From Limnoglobus roseus (lineage in GTDB: Bacteria; Planctomycetota; Planctomycetia; Gemmatales; Gemmataceae), in contig NZ_CP042425.1 in assembly GCF_008254045.1 (NCBI RefSeq), positions 4,836,001-4,900,000 of the forward strand: DNA of 64,000 bases. Direction: 5' to 3'. The translations under genes and the position numbers were made by a program. The notes beneath the pieces are model-generated. The model saw only the letters and a list, made by a program, of their open reading frames with translations, was not told the DNA's origin and made no database searches. Positions 25,026 through 32,388 of the stretch are shown one piece after another (positions within the stretch are counted from its first letter, which is position 1; each line of letters starts with the position of its first letter).

Positions 25026-25916
25026 GTGTACGCCACCGAAGACGAGTATCAGGCTCACCTGGACCGCGCCCCCGCCGACTGGGCCGCCCGCGTCGCCCTC
25101 GGCGAGTTCTTGAAGAAGGCGAAGGACCCGCGGGCGGCGGGCTACCGCGCCCTCGGCCGCTGTCGGAAGTATCCACACCGCAGTACGCGCTGGGTCGATT
25201 ATCCCTGGGCGATTTTCCCGGCCGGCCCCTTGTGCATCGAAAGAGAGGAGACGGCGTCGTTGGCGATGCCGTGGTTCCAGGCCGCCTGCCGTCGCGGCGA
25301 GGGTCTCGAAGAAGTCTTCGTCGGCGGGTTGAGCGCCCGCGGTGCGGAGGCGATGGCGGGCAAGACCCGCCGCGCCCTCGAAGACCTGTTCGCCTACGCC
25401 TTCCGGGACTTCTTCCGCGACGAGCAGCGGGCCTTGATCGCGAACAAGGGTAAGTGGTTGGCGTCGGCCCCGAGTCAGGAGATGCCCGAGCGGGAGCGGG
25501 GCTTTCAGAAGCGGCTCGACGCCCGCCCCGACGACCACGTCGCCCGCCTCGTCTTCGCCGACTGGCTGGAAGAGCGCGACGACGAACGGGCCGAAGGATA
25601 CCGGGTTCTCGGCCTGCTGCGGAAGTGGCCGGAGAAGTCGGTTTCGGTGGGCGGCGAGAAGCGGCACTACTTCCACGCGACCCCGCGGCCGGAGGATTGG
25701 CAAGCGCACGATGACCTCCCGCGGGCGTGGCTGGAGGAGATCTGGGTGTACTGCGGGGGGTCGCCGTCGATGGTGGAGTCGGGCGGGGGCCGCCCGGACG
25801 AGGTCTCGCGGCGGCTCCGGCGGGAGGTCGAGGACTTCGCGGCGATCGCGTTCGGGACGCTGCCGTCGCGGGAGCGGGAGAGGATACGGTCCGAGGCGTT
25901 GGCGGCGGCGGTGTAG
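25026..25916 (+). CDS. Protein with two TIGR02996-like units
   Basis: 296 aa from a GTG at 25026 with GAGGAGAAGG close upstream. Two related units are visible. One is near the N-terminus (DEYQAHLDRAPADWAARVAL, GEFLKKAKDP, AAGYRALG). The other is mid-protein (RGFQKRLDARPDDHVARLVF, ADWLEERDD, AEGYRVLGLLRKWPE). The second is close to the TIGR02996 pattern (DD..RLVFADWLEE.GD..RAE) typical of Gemmata-type planctomycetes, where it often accompanies repeat proteins. The parts between are unrecognised. The element thus carries a host-lineage family. Confidence 0.75.
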   Translation: MYATEDEYQAHLDRAPADWAARVALGEFLKKAKDPRAAGYRALGRCRKYPHRSTRWVDYPWAIFPAGPLCIEREETASLAMPWFQAACRRGEGLEEVFVGGLSARGAEAMAGKTRRALEDLFAYAFRDFFRDEQRALIANKGKWLASAPSQEMPERERGFQKRLDARPDDHVARLVFADWLEERDDERAEGYRVLGLLRKWPEKSVSVGGEKRHYFHATPRPEDWQAHDDLPRAWLEEIWVYCGGSPSMVESGGGRPDEVSRRLRREVEDFAAIAFGTLPSRERERIRSEALAAAV

Positions 25917-26003
25917 GGGGCTCGGGCGGAGGCGAGGGGTTCTCTGGCCCGTGGGGAAGAAGGTGCCGGCGGCTCTGGCGGCTGCGTAGTCGGCCGCGAC
26001 AGT

Positions 26004-26270
26004 TCATCTTCTGCTCTCAAGACGGAACAGGCCGAGGGCTTGAATGACGCCGCTTGAGAGGCATACGAGAGCGCTTGCCGTGTGGATGGACTTGATCGCG
26101 AGCAACTGCACCAATCCCCCCACCAAAAACGACGTAGGGCAGGTTAAGAAGAAGGGGGCGAGGTAATCCCAAGCGTAGGCGTCATCGTCGTCGAACATCG
26201 AGTACGCGACGAGCAATGCAACAGCGGTCAGATACGCGGTCGAGATGAAATGCCGTGAGAGAAACTTCAC
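26004..26270 (-). CDS. Small multi-pass membrane protein, SCO4225-like
   Basis: 88 aa from a GTG at 26270 that overlaps the stop of the gene upstream (GTGA). Three hydrophobic segments: STAYLTAVALLVAYSMF, YLAPFFLTCPTSFLVGGLVQ and SALVCLSSGVIQALGLF. The middle FFLTCPTSFL turn resembles the SCO4225 family of small actinobacterial membrane proteins of unknown function; this is an impression, not an alignment. Confidence 0.55.
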   Translation of the reverse strand: MKFLSRHFISTAYLTAVALLVAYSMFDDDDAYAWDYLAPFFLTCPTSFLVGGLVQLLAIKSIHTASALVCLSSGVIQALGLFRLESRR

Positions 26271-26467
26271 CCCGTCCCCTTCGCGACAGGCTCCGCGGCT
26301 GTCGTGCCGTCGTGCGAACTGCCGCTCAGTGATCGACCACCGCTTTCGGGCTGGTCAGCGAAAGGAGCGGCCTGTTGGTCTGAGGATCGCCCGCATCGGC
26401 AAGTTTGGCAATCTACGGAGAGCATAGCAATCGCGGCGAGACCGATCCAGGTTTTACCGATGGTCAT
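26267..26467 (-). CDS. Small exported or lipoprotein-like protein
   Basis: 66 aa from ATG 26467 with GGGGGAGGGG upstream. The start MTIGKTWIGLAAIAMLSVDC looks like a signal peptide ending at a Cys that could be lipidated, followed by QTCRCG and a Ser/Gly-rich tail. Its stop overlaps the next membrane protein's GTG, so the two form a small leftward pair inside the otherwise rightward arm, probably a cargo unit. Confidence 0.5.
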   Translation of the reverse strand: MTIGKTWIGLAAIAMLSVDCQTCRCGRSSDQQAAPFADQPESGGRSLSGSSHDGTTAAEPVAKGTG

Positions 26468-26550
26468 TGCTTGCCCCTCCCCCAGAAGCATCGGGCGGAA
26501 TAATAACAACACACAACCGAGAGTCAACGCAATTCAGGACTGGGTGGTCC

Positions 26551-26844
26551 GTGGGTTTGACTGCTGTTCAAACAGAGCTACTTAAACGTCTGCGGTCGGC
26601 AGTTCAGACGAAGCCGGGCCGTCAAATCCTCTACCGTTCGGAATGGCTTGGTTATCTCCCCTTTGGAGCGTATGAGTGGGTGGAAGTGGATAGCCAGGAC
26701 ATCTCTCTCTTACTTCCGAATGGTTGGGGTCTTGCTGACTTGGAACTGCTTGCGGTGAGGGGATTGTTAACGAGAGTAAACCAGTGGCAAAACCCAGAAG
26801 ATGACTGCGAGCAGCGCATCACTTACGAACTGCCTGAGCCATGA
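26551..26844 (+). CDS. Hypothetical protein coupled to the Cys-rich gene
   Basis: 97 aa from a GTG at 26551 (VGLTAVQTELLKRLRSAVQT). It contains GYLPFGAYEWVEVDSQDISL and GLADLELLAVRGLLTRVNQW. Its codon use is less GC-rich than its surroundings. The stop overlaps the ATG of the Cys-rich gene (ATGA at 26841), implying coupled translation. No family recognised. Base composition and coupling suggest a foreign two-gene cassette. Confidence 0.55.
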   Translation: MGLTAVQTELLKRLRSAVQTKPGRQILYRSEWLGYLPFGAYEWVEVDSQDISLLLPNGWGLADLELLAVRGLLTRVNQWQNPEDDCEQRITYELPEP

Positions 26845-26963
26845 CGGAAGATGACCCCGAATGTTTTCGCTGCGGTATCAAGGCGGACACCTGCAACGAG
26901 TGCGGTCGTTGCGACAATTGCTGTTCCTGTCCTGAATGCCACAGTTGCGGGCTAACCGCTGAG

Positions 26964-28395
26964 CTCGACTTGTGCACTTCACGGTGCTGGGGCCAAACCG
27001 GAGAGTAAAAGTTCCCGCACATGAGCGGGAAGATCTGCGATGGCCGCGTCGATCTTGGCCTGTTTGAAAACGCCTTCGGCCCAGATCCATCGGCGGACCG
27101 CCGTCAGGGCATCCGAGAACGTCACGACCTCTTTCCCGATCCACGTAATGCCGCCCGTTCGCTTCCCCGCGGGGAGGGCGTGGTACAGGACGGCGACGAC
27201 GGAGTACAGCCCGAACAGGCACGGGGCGGCCCGGCACACCGTCTTCCGGGATCGGCCCCGCGTGGTCTCCAATCCGATGCACGGGCGACATTCTTGAAAG
27301 GTGGTTTCGATGCTCCACCGGCCGCAGTACGTTCCGACCACGGCGTCGGCGGTTCGGCTCGTGTCGGTGGTGAACAGGTACTCGTCCCGGTGCGTGCCGG
27401 TCGTGTCCTTCACGAACACCCAGCGGATGGGGACCAACCCGTGCCCGCCCTTGTACCAGTGGCCGGTCCCGGTGGCCGCCTCGACCCGCCGGGTGCCGCC
27501 CCCGTACCACGCCACCGTGAGTCGAGCGCGGCGGGCCGTGGCCGCCGCCTGCCGGGGCTTCGGCACCCGTCGCCCTTTGACCCGCGGCCGGCCGTTGCCA
27601 GCGTACGGCGGGGGTGACTCGAACAGGTTCGCGTCCGGGTGCAACTTGCTCACGAGCGTCAGCCGCCGGCGGTGGCGGTGGCAGAACCGGGCGACCTCGT
27701 GGGTGCCGTACCCGGAATCCCCGGCGAATACGAAGGTGCGGTCCGGGAATCGGGCCAGCAAGACCCGGAGCAGCCGGCACATGAGCTGGCCCGGCGTCCG
27801 GTGCCGGACGCCCTCGGCCGCGCTCACCTCGGGCGTGCGGTACAGGTCGACCAGAACCGGCAGTGCCCACCGCCGGGTGGCGAACGGGAACTTCACGAGG
27901 ACGGCGAGGACCACCCACTTGTGCCCGCACCGCCAGGCGGTGTACGTGTGGCTGGAGCGGACCGCGTCGCGGTGCCGCCCCTTCCCGTACACCCTCGGGC
28001 CGGGGTGCCCGTCCACCGTGTCGTCGCCGACGAGATCGATCGGCCCGTCGGGGACGAGGTGGTCGAGCAGGAACCGGGCCAGGGCACACCCGAGTTCGAG
28101 GCCCGACCACTCGGCGGCCGACAGCACCCGGCGGTAGCTCGCCGGGTGGCCGGGGGCCAAGTCCCCGACGGTGCGGAGGACGTTGGCCACGGTCCGCCGG
28201 CCGGTCGTCAGGATGGCCGCCGCGGCCAGGGTCAAGAATCGAAGGTAGGTCGGGTGGGTGAAGACCGGCAGGAAGGCGAGGGCCAGGGGCCGAGCCTCGG
28301 CGGGCAGGAGCATGGCGGTCGTCCATGAACAGCAGTCCGAAGTCGATCACACGCTATGCTACCCGCGGACTGGTGGGAGGAAGTGCACAAGTCGA
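26964..28395. mobile_element. Insertion sequence with 6-bp target duplication
   Basis: About 1.43 kb. The left end CTCGACTTGTGCACTTC (26964-26980) is matched inverted at the right end (TCGACTTGTGCACTTC on minus, 28380-28395). GCTGAG directly flanks both sides (26958-26963 and 28396-28401). One transposase gene fills it. The exact ends could be off by a base, because flank and end sequences are similar (AGCTC palindrome). Its removal restores the Cys-rich gene in frame, which confirms the boundaries well. Confidence 0.85.
26979..28313 (-). CDS. DDE transposase (IS4/IS701-like group)
   Basis: 444 aa, apparently intact. Catalytic DDE candidates: first Asp in PIDLVGDDTVDGHPGPRVYG, second in FVFAGDSGYGTHEVARF, Glu in YCGRWSIETTFQECRPCIG, the Y-R-E signature of IS4-like transposases. 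A basic HRHRRRLTLVSKLH segment follows the second Asp. The N-terminal 70 residues (LRFLTLAAAAILTTGRRTVA) are the usual helical DNA-binding lead. The protein spans the insertion sequence end to end. The subfamily assignment is tentative. Confidence 0.9.
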   Translation of the reverse strand: MLLPAEARPLALAFLPVFTHPTYLRFLTLAAAAILTTGRRTVANVLRTVGDLAPGHPASYRRVLSAAEWSGLELGCALARFLLDHLVPDGPIDLVGDDTVDGHPGPRVYGKGRHRDAVRSSHTYTAWRCGHKWVVLAVLVKFPFATRRWALPVLVDLYRTPEVSAAEGVRHRTPGQLMCRLLRVLLARFPDRTFVFAGDSGYGTHEVARFCHRHRRRLTLVSKLHPDANLFESPPPYAGNGRPRVKGRRVPKPRQAAATARRARLTVAWYGGGTRRVEAATGTGHWYKGGHGLVPIRWVFVKDTTGTHRDEYLFTTDTSRTADAVVGTYCGRWSIETTFQECRPCIGLETTRGRSRKTVCRAAPCLFGLYSVVAVLYHALPAGKRTGGITWIGKEVVTFSDALTAVRRWIWAEGVFKQAKIDAAIADLPAHVRELLLSGLAPAP

Positions 28396-28750
28396 GCTGA
28401 GAGCATCTGCAAACAGTGCGGTCGTTGCGACATCTGCGATCACGAAGAAGACTGCGACTACTCGGACTGGTACCAAGAGGTTGACGAGGGCGGAGATGAA
28501 TGAGAGAGGCGTAGACTGTGAAATCCCTGTCCATTTATGCCGGCTCCCCGACAGCCCACCCACCGCCACAGATCATACCGTCGGAACCCGCTCCCCAGAA
28601 GCCGGGGCGAAGAAGCCCCGAGGGTACAAATCCCCTTTCCCCGCCCGCGATTTCACCCCAGGCGACTTGGGGGAGACGTGCTTATTTGAGCCGAGTAAAC
28701 TCCCCGGCGAAACCGAGGGGCCTGGAAGCCCGCAGGGAGGGGACACAACG

Positions 28751-29167
28751 ATGCAGGCGATTGATGTGCTGGCTGGGCTGATCGAGGATTCGCAAGGCAA
28801 GGTAGCCGACCTTGCGAACTTGCTTCAGCGGGCGTCTGTGCAAGCGATGGCCGTGAAAGGGCGGAAAGCGGAGACGAAGAAAGAGGCGAAGTTCTGGCCT
28901 ACGTTCCGAGAGTGGCTCCGAGAGAAGATGGACGCGCTTCAACTTTCCGAGCGGGAGCTGGCTAGGCGAACGGATTTGTCTACGGGGTCGATCAACGGTT
29001 ATCTCAACCCGTCGGAGCGGTTTCGCAGCCCGTCGTTAGTGAATGCGCTCAAAATTTTGATCGCGGTAGACGGAACGCTCGACGAGTTGGTCCGGATCAA
29101 CGACGTTCTGCAAGAGGTGGGACCGCTTACTTCCACTGTGAAATGGGCGAAGAGGGCGATTAATTGA
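28751..29167 (+). CDS. XRE/Cro-type helix-turn-helix regulator
   Basis: 138 aa from ATG 28751 with GGGAGGGG upstream; longer in-frame codons precede it without signals. The C-terminal half is an XRE helix-turn-helix: WLREKMDALQLSERELARRT, then DLSTGSINGYLNPSERF and SPSLVNALKILIAVDGTLDE. The N-terminal helix (DVLAGLIEDSQGKVADLANL) may mediate dimerisation. In an integrated element this is a good candidate for the lifestyle switch repressor. Operator-like repeats occur elsewhere in the element (30849-30912, 33838-33862). Confidence 0.8.
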   Translation: MQAIDVLAGLIEDSQGKVADLANLLQRASVQAMAVKGRKAETKKEAKFWPTFREWLREKMDALQLSERELARRTDLSTGSINGYLNPSERFRSPSLVNALKILIAVDGTLDELVRINDVLQEVGPLTSTVKWAKRAIN

Positions 29168-29272
29168 CGTGATCGTTATTTTGATCTTGATCTGCTCAAT
29201 TTAATGAGTACGATTCTCTCCGTGCCGGTGGCGACCCGTCGGTCGCCGCGCACCCACCCGGAGGAGTCGTCG

Positions 29273-29497
29273 ATGTCGAAGTCGATCTCGTTCACGTCCG
29301 CGAACCAGAACCCGTCCCCGCTGAGCCTACGGGCCGCCGCCGCCTTCGACGGCATCGGCGAAATCGTCATGGCCTACGACCTCTCGGTCGGGGTGTGGGA
29401 CGAGGACCTCGTCCGCACCTTCGAGAGCGTCCGCGAGCGCCTCGCCGTGGCCCTCTTCGGCGGTGGGGCTGGCCCCGCCGCTCTCGCCGTCGCCTGA
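29273..29497 (+). CDS. Small hypothetical protein
   Basis: 74 aa from ATG 29273 with GGAGGAG 8 nt upstream, better than the ATG at 29204. Sequence MSKSISFTSANQNPSPLSLR then a helix AAFDGIGEIVMAYDLSVGVW and RTFESVRERLAVALF. Not recognised. It sits between the XRE regulator and the RNase H gene, same strand. Confidence 0.5.
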   Translation: MSKSISFTSANQNPSPLSLRAAAAFDGIGEIVMAYDLSVGVWDEDLVRTFESVRERLAVALFGGGAGPAALAVA

Positions 29498-29566
29498 CCC
29501 CTTCTCGACCCTGACCCCCCTCTCGGGGGGTCTTCTCTTCACCCTATAACCCTCGGAGATTCTGCT

Positions 29567-30379
29567 ATGCCCCAGCCCACGGTCCGACCGCGTCCCGTCC
29601 CCAAAGGTGACAAAGGCCTCTCCCACCCCGCTCTGCGTCTCCGGTCGGCGGCCCTGCCGCCGACCGCTTGGCTCCTCCGCTTCGACGGCAGTTGCTTCGG
29701 CAACGGCGACCGCGGGGCGAGGGGTAAGTGGGGGTTCACCGTCTCCGTCCCCGGCGGCGGAGCGGCCCTCGTCGGCAACGGCTGGACCGTTGCCGACCCC
29801 GTGACCAACAACGTCAGCGAGTGGACCGGACTTCTTCGGGGCCTTCGCGCCGTCGCCGCGGGTCGGGAGAAGCCGCCGGCCCTCCGCGTCGAGGGCGATT
29901 CGAAACTCGTGATCGAGCAGCTCACGGGGAGCTGGGCGTCGAACAAGCCCGAGCTGACGCGACTCCGCGACGAGACCCGCGACGCCCTCGCAGCGCTCGG
30001 GGTTCCGTGGTCGGCGAGGTGGATTCCCCGCGAGGAGAACGTCGAAGCCGATCAGCTCACCCGCCCCGAGACGCCTCTGGAGAACTGGTCGGCGTGGGGA
30101 GGAGCCGCCGCTGAGGTCCCCGCGGGCGAGGGAACCTCGCCCGCTCCCTCGCCTACTCTGACGCCGTCGCTGGCGGGGGCGTTGAAGCTGTTCGTCGTCG
30201 GCGAGTTCTCCGGCGACCCCGAGGGTTGGGAGAATGATCGGGGGCGGACGTTGGTGCTGGCGACCTCGGCGGCGGAGGCGGAGGCTCTGGCGAGAGACGG
30301 CCCCGCCTTCGAGGTCTCCGTCGCTGCCCCCGCGGTGATCGACTCGCGGCGGTGGGTGCGACTCTACCCGGGGGAATAG
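29567..30379 (+). CDS. RNase H-fold nuclease with C-terminal extension
   Basis: 270 aa. Residues about 30-165 are an RNase HI-type domain with all four acidic positions: LLRFDGSCFGNG (Asp), NNVSEWTGLLRGLRA (Glu), LRVEGDSKLVIEQLTGSW (Asp) and EENVEADQLTR (Asp). The C-terminal 85 residues (KLFVVGEFSGDPEGWENDRG, TLVLATSAAEAEALARD) form a separate small alpha/beta unit. It cleaves RNA in RNA-DNA hybrids, which fits primer removal during replication of a mobile element. It is longer than stand-alone RNase HI (about 150 aa). Confidence 0.88.
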   Translation: MPQPTVRPRPVPKGDKGLSHPALRLRSAALPPTAWLLRFDGSCFGNGDRGARGKWGFTVSVPGGGAALVGNGWTVADPVTNNVSEWTGLLRGLRAVAAGREKPPALRVEGDSKLVIEQLTGSWASNKPELTRLRDETRDALAALGVPWSARWIPREENVEADQLTRPETPLENWSAWGGAAAEVPAGEGTSPAPSPTLTPSLAGALKLFVVGEFSGDPEGWENDRGRTLVLATSAAEAEALARDGPAFEVSVAAPAVIDSRRWVRLYPGE

Positions 30380-31146
30380 ACGCTCGGTTCTGTGGGGAGA
30401 CCCGGCCGGCGGCCAGCCGCTCTGGACCCCCGGCTTCTCCTGCTTCAGCGTCGCCGCCGAAGGCCGTCAGCAGCCCTTCCCACAGCCGTAGGCCGACTCC
30501 TCCCCAGCGGGGCGAAGGGGACCGGGTCCCCTTCGCCGAACCCTCTTCTGATAAGATCGGTCAGCGTCAGAGTCGAAGAGGAGACGCCGATCGCGAGGGG
30601 CGAGCGTAAGGATCGCGCAGCGGTTGCTCACAGGCCGAGCGGACGCCACTGCGGGTTCCCGTTCGATCTGAAGTCGCCGTCGTCGCGAACTGCTGAAGTA
30701 GCAGCGGGATCGGGCGAACTCGCTCTCTCCCGAGGGGAACCCGCGGCGGTTGGCACGCCCGCTGCTTCTCAGGGGCTGAGCAAACCGCGTCGCCGCTGTG
30801 ATCTTTGGGAGAGGGTTCACGGAGGCGGAGCGGATGGCTCAACGAACTATCACCAGCGATCGAACAAGGGGAGAGATGTTCGATCGCTGGTGATTTGATC
30901 GCTGGTGATTTTCATTTCCGCCCACCCCTCGACGACGATGCCTCCCAAGCGATCTCATCCCATCCCGACAGCAGCGATCCCTCACAGCCACGCTGACTCC
31001 GCGAAGACACTTTCGGCGTCGCTGACTTCGAAGGCGACCCAGCCACGGACGGCGACGCCGTCCGCGGAGAGTAGGGTTCGGCGAGGTTTCCCCTCGGCGT
31101 AGACGCCCGAGGGGGTATGATGCGGAGACGGCTTCAGGGGGCGTCA
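30380..31146. other. Intergenic region with repeats
   Basis: About 770 nt without a credible gene. It holds a copy of the dispersed motif (TTCTGTGGGGAGACC at 30388), a GC-rich middle part, and the triple repeat at 30849-30912. Open frames on both strands here have no ribosome-binding site and no protein-like sequence. Promoter function for the gene at 31147 is likely near its right end. Confidence 0.4.
30849..30912. promoter_or_regulatory. Inverted plus tandem repeat cluster (operator-like)
   Basis: ATCACCAGCGATCGAACA at 30849-30866 is the exact reverse complement of 30877-30894, with a 10-nt purine loop. The right arm runs into two adjacent direct copies of GATCGCTGGTGATTT (30882-30896 and 30897-30911). 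So one 15-bp word occurs three times, once inverted. A repressor binding array fits best; the XRE regulator at 28751 is the nearest candidate binder. Confidence 0.55.
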
Positions 31147-31731
31147 ATGACCGAGGCGGAGTGGGCGGCGGCGACGGAGCCGGGGGTGATGCTGGCGTTC
31201 CTACGTGACCGAACGACGTATCGGAAGTTGAGGATGTTCGCTGTCGCGTCGTACTATCTTGACCCGAACTTGCTCGATGAAGCGAATCGCTATCGAGTAG
31301 AAGTCGCCGCTCGGTACGCTGACGGGTTGGCAACCGAAAGTGAGCTTCAGGCCAATTGGTCATTCGGCAGTCGCGGGCGGTGGACGTTACCCGAATTGCC
31401 CTTCCATTGGGCGTTGATGGTCTCGGGCTGTTTCGTCGGCAACGAAGAATCCTGTGACCGAGTTGAGGACGCGGCCCTCTCACACATTCTCCGAGACATC
31501 ATCGGCAACCCCTTCCGCTCCGTCGTCTTCGACCCCTCCTGGCACACCGACACCGCCCGCTCTCTCGCCGAAGCCGCCTACGAGGACCGAGCCTGGGATC
31601 GTCTCCCAATCCTTGCGGACGCCCTCGAAGACGCCGGCTGCGAAGACGAAGCCGTTCTCAATCACCTCCGCGGTCCCGGTCCCCACTGCCGCGGCTGCTG
31701 GGTCGTCGATCTCGTCCTGGGGAAGTCCTAG
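31147..31731 (+). CDS. Planctomycete hypothetical protein (element paralog family B, copy 2)
   Basis: 194 aa from ATG 31147 with AGGGGG 6 nt upstream (MTEAEWAAATEPGVMLAFLR). It shares with the protein at 16254 the start (MTE.EW, YRKLRMFAVAS) and the C-terminus (ILRDIIGNPFRSVVFDPSW, AYEDRAWDRLPILADALEDA, GCWVVDLVLGK). Their middle parts differ. The last 230 nt are recognisably similar between the two genes at DNA level, so the duplication is not ancient. A strong terminator follows at 31848. Function unknown. Confidence 0.75.
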   Translation: MTEAEWAAATEPGVMLAFLRDRTTYRKLRMFAVASYYLDPNLLDEANRYRVEVAARYADGLATESELQANWSFGSRGRWTLPELPFHWALMVSGCFVGNEESCDRVEDAALSHILRDIIGNPFRSVVFDPSWHTDTARSLAEAAYEDRAWDRLPILADALEDAGCEDEAVLNHLRGPGPHCRGCWVVDLVLGKS

Positions 31732-31847
31732 ACCGCGACGGCGTAGGCGACCCCGCGGGCGAGGGGACCAGTCCCCTCGCCCCTCCCCTCGGCTTCGCGG
31801 TCGGCGGGGACTGACGGCTCCCCCAGCGGCTGCCCGTAAACGACGAA

Positions 31848-31887
31848 AAGCCGCCTCTGGGGATTCCCAGAGGCGGCTTCTTCTATT
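31848..31887 (+). terminator. Rho-independent terminator
   Basis: AAGCCGCCTCTGGG at 31848-31861 pairs perfectly with CCCAGAGGCGGCTT at 31866-31879 around a 4-nt loop, followed by CTTCTTCT. It lies 117 nt after the stop of the family B protein. Confidence 0.8.
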
Positions 31888-31949
31888 CGGCGTCAGCGTC
31901 GGCCCGCCGGGGCGGACTGGCCACCCCGCAGACGAGGCGGGGCTACGGA

Positions 31950-32004
31950 GATTGATCGGAGAGGCAGTGTACGTTAAGACACTACTCTCCTTCTCTGATC
32001 AATC
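31950..32004. promoter_or_regulatory. Long imperfect inverted repeat before a small gene
   Basis: GATTGATC at 31950-31957 pairs with GATCAATC at 31997-32004. Inner arms also pair (GGAGAG with CTCTCC, GTGT with ACAC). The structure ends 18 nt before the ATG at 32023. It could be an operator or a leader structure of the small protein gene. Confidence 0.45.
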
Positions 32005-32022
32005 CCCTCTGAGGCTCCTCCG

Positions 32023-32289
32023 ATGACTTCCACTCAACTTCTCGTCCCAGTCAGCTCCGTCGGCTTCGGCACCGGCTTGGTCGCCGTCTTCGACGCGCGG
32101 ACCGGGCGGGAACTCCAGCTCAGTGCGGCCGGGGCGATTCTGAAGCGGGGGGTGGTGTACCTCCCCGCCGACGCCCTCGGCACCGCTGGGGGCCTCCACC
32201 TCGCCCGCTTCCGCGGCGGCGAACTCGCCTGGGTCGCCGTCGGCGACGGCGTTGAAGAGGGCGTCGGGTGCGCGGGGTGTGCCGCGTGA
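32023..32289 (+). CDS. Small hypothetical protein
   Basis: 88 aa, ATG 32023. Beta-rich: LVPVSSVGFGTGLVAVFDAR, then TGRELQLSAAGAILKRGVVY and LHLARFRGGELAWVAVG, ending with two Cys (GCAGCAA). It lies just after the inverted repeat at 31950-32004. No family recognised. Confidence 0.5.
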   Translation: MTSTQLLVPVSSVGFGTGLVAVFDARTGRELQLSAAGAILKRGVVYLPADALGTAGGLHLARFRGGELAWVAVGDGVEEGVGCAGCAA

Positions 32290-32388
32290 GCGGAGGTGGA
32301 GTTCTTCGTTGCGGCGGGGCCTCGCGGCTGATACCCTTCGGTGACGTATCATTGTCCCTTTCGTGCTTCGGACAGGCAGGCTTACTCG

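Larger units (their letters stand above)
26841..28503 (+). pseudogene. Cys-rich protein gene split by an insertion sequence
   Basis: The left part (26841-26963) encodes MTEDDPECFRCGIKADTCNE followed by CGRCDNCCSCPECHSC and GLTAE. The right part (28402-28503) encodes SICKQCGRCDICDHEEDCDY then SDWYQEVDEGGDE and stop. Removing the insertion sequence and one copy of the 6-bp duplication GCTGAG joins them in frame to 74 codons. The protein repeats a CxxCGRCDxC unit, so it probably binds zinc with two small Cys clusters. As it stands, the left part runs on into the insertion and stops after 55 codons (27008), so a shortened product is still possible. Confidence 0.8.

Noticed and set aside
26878..28350. 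490-aa minus-strand frame over the transposase
   Set aside because: Wrong frame of the same DNA: Arg/Pro-rich translation without the DDE motifs. The 444-aa frame at 26979-28313 carries them.
30849..30912. CRISPR array
   Set aside because: Only three copies of a 15-bp word, two directly adjacent without spacers, and no cas genes in the window.
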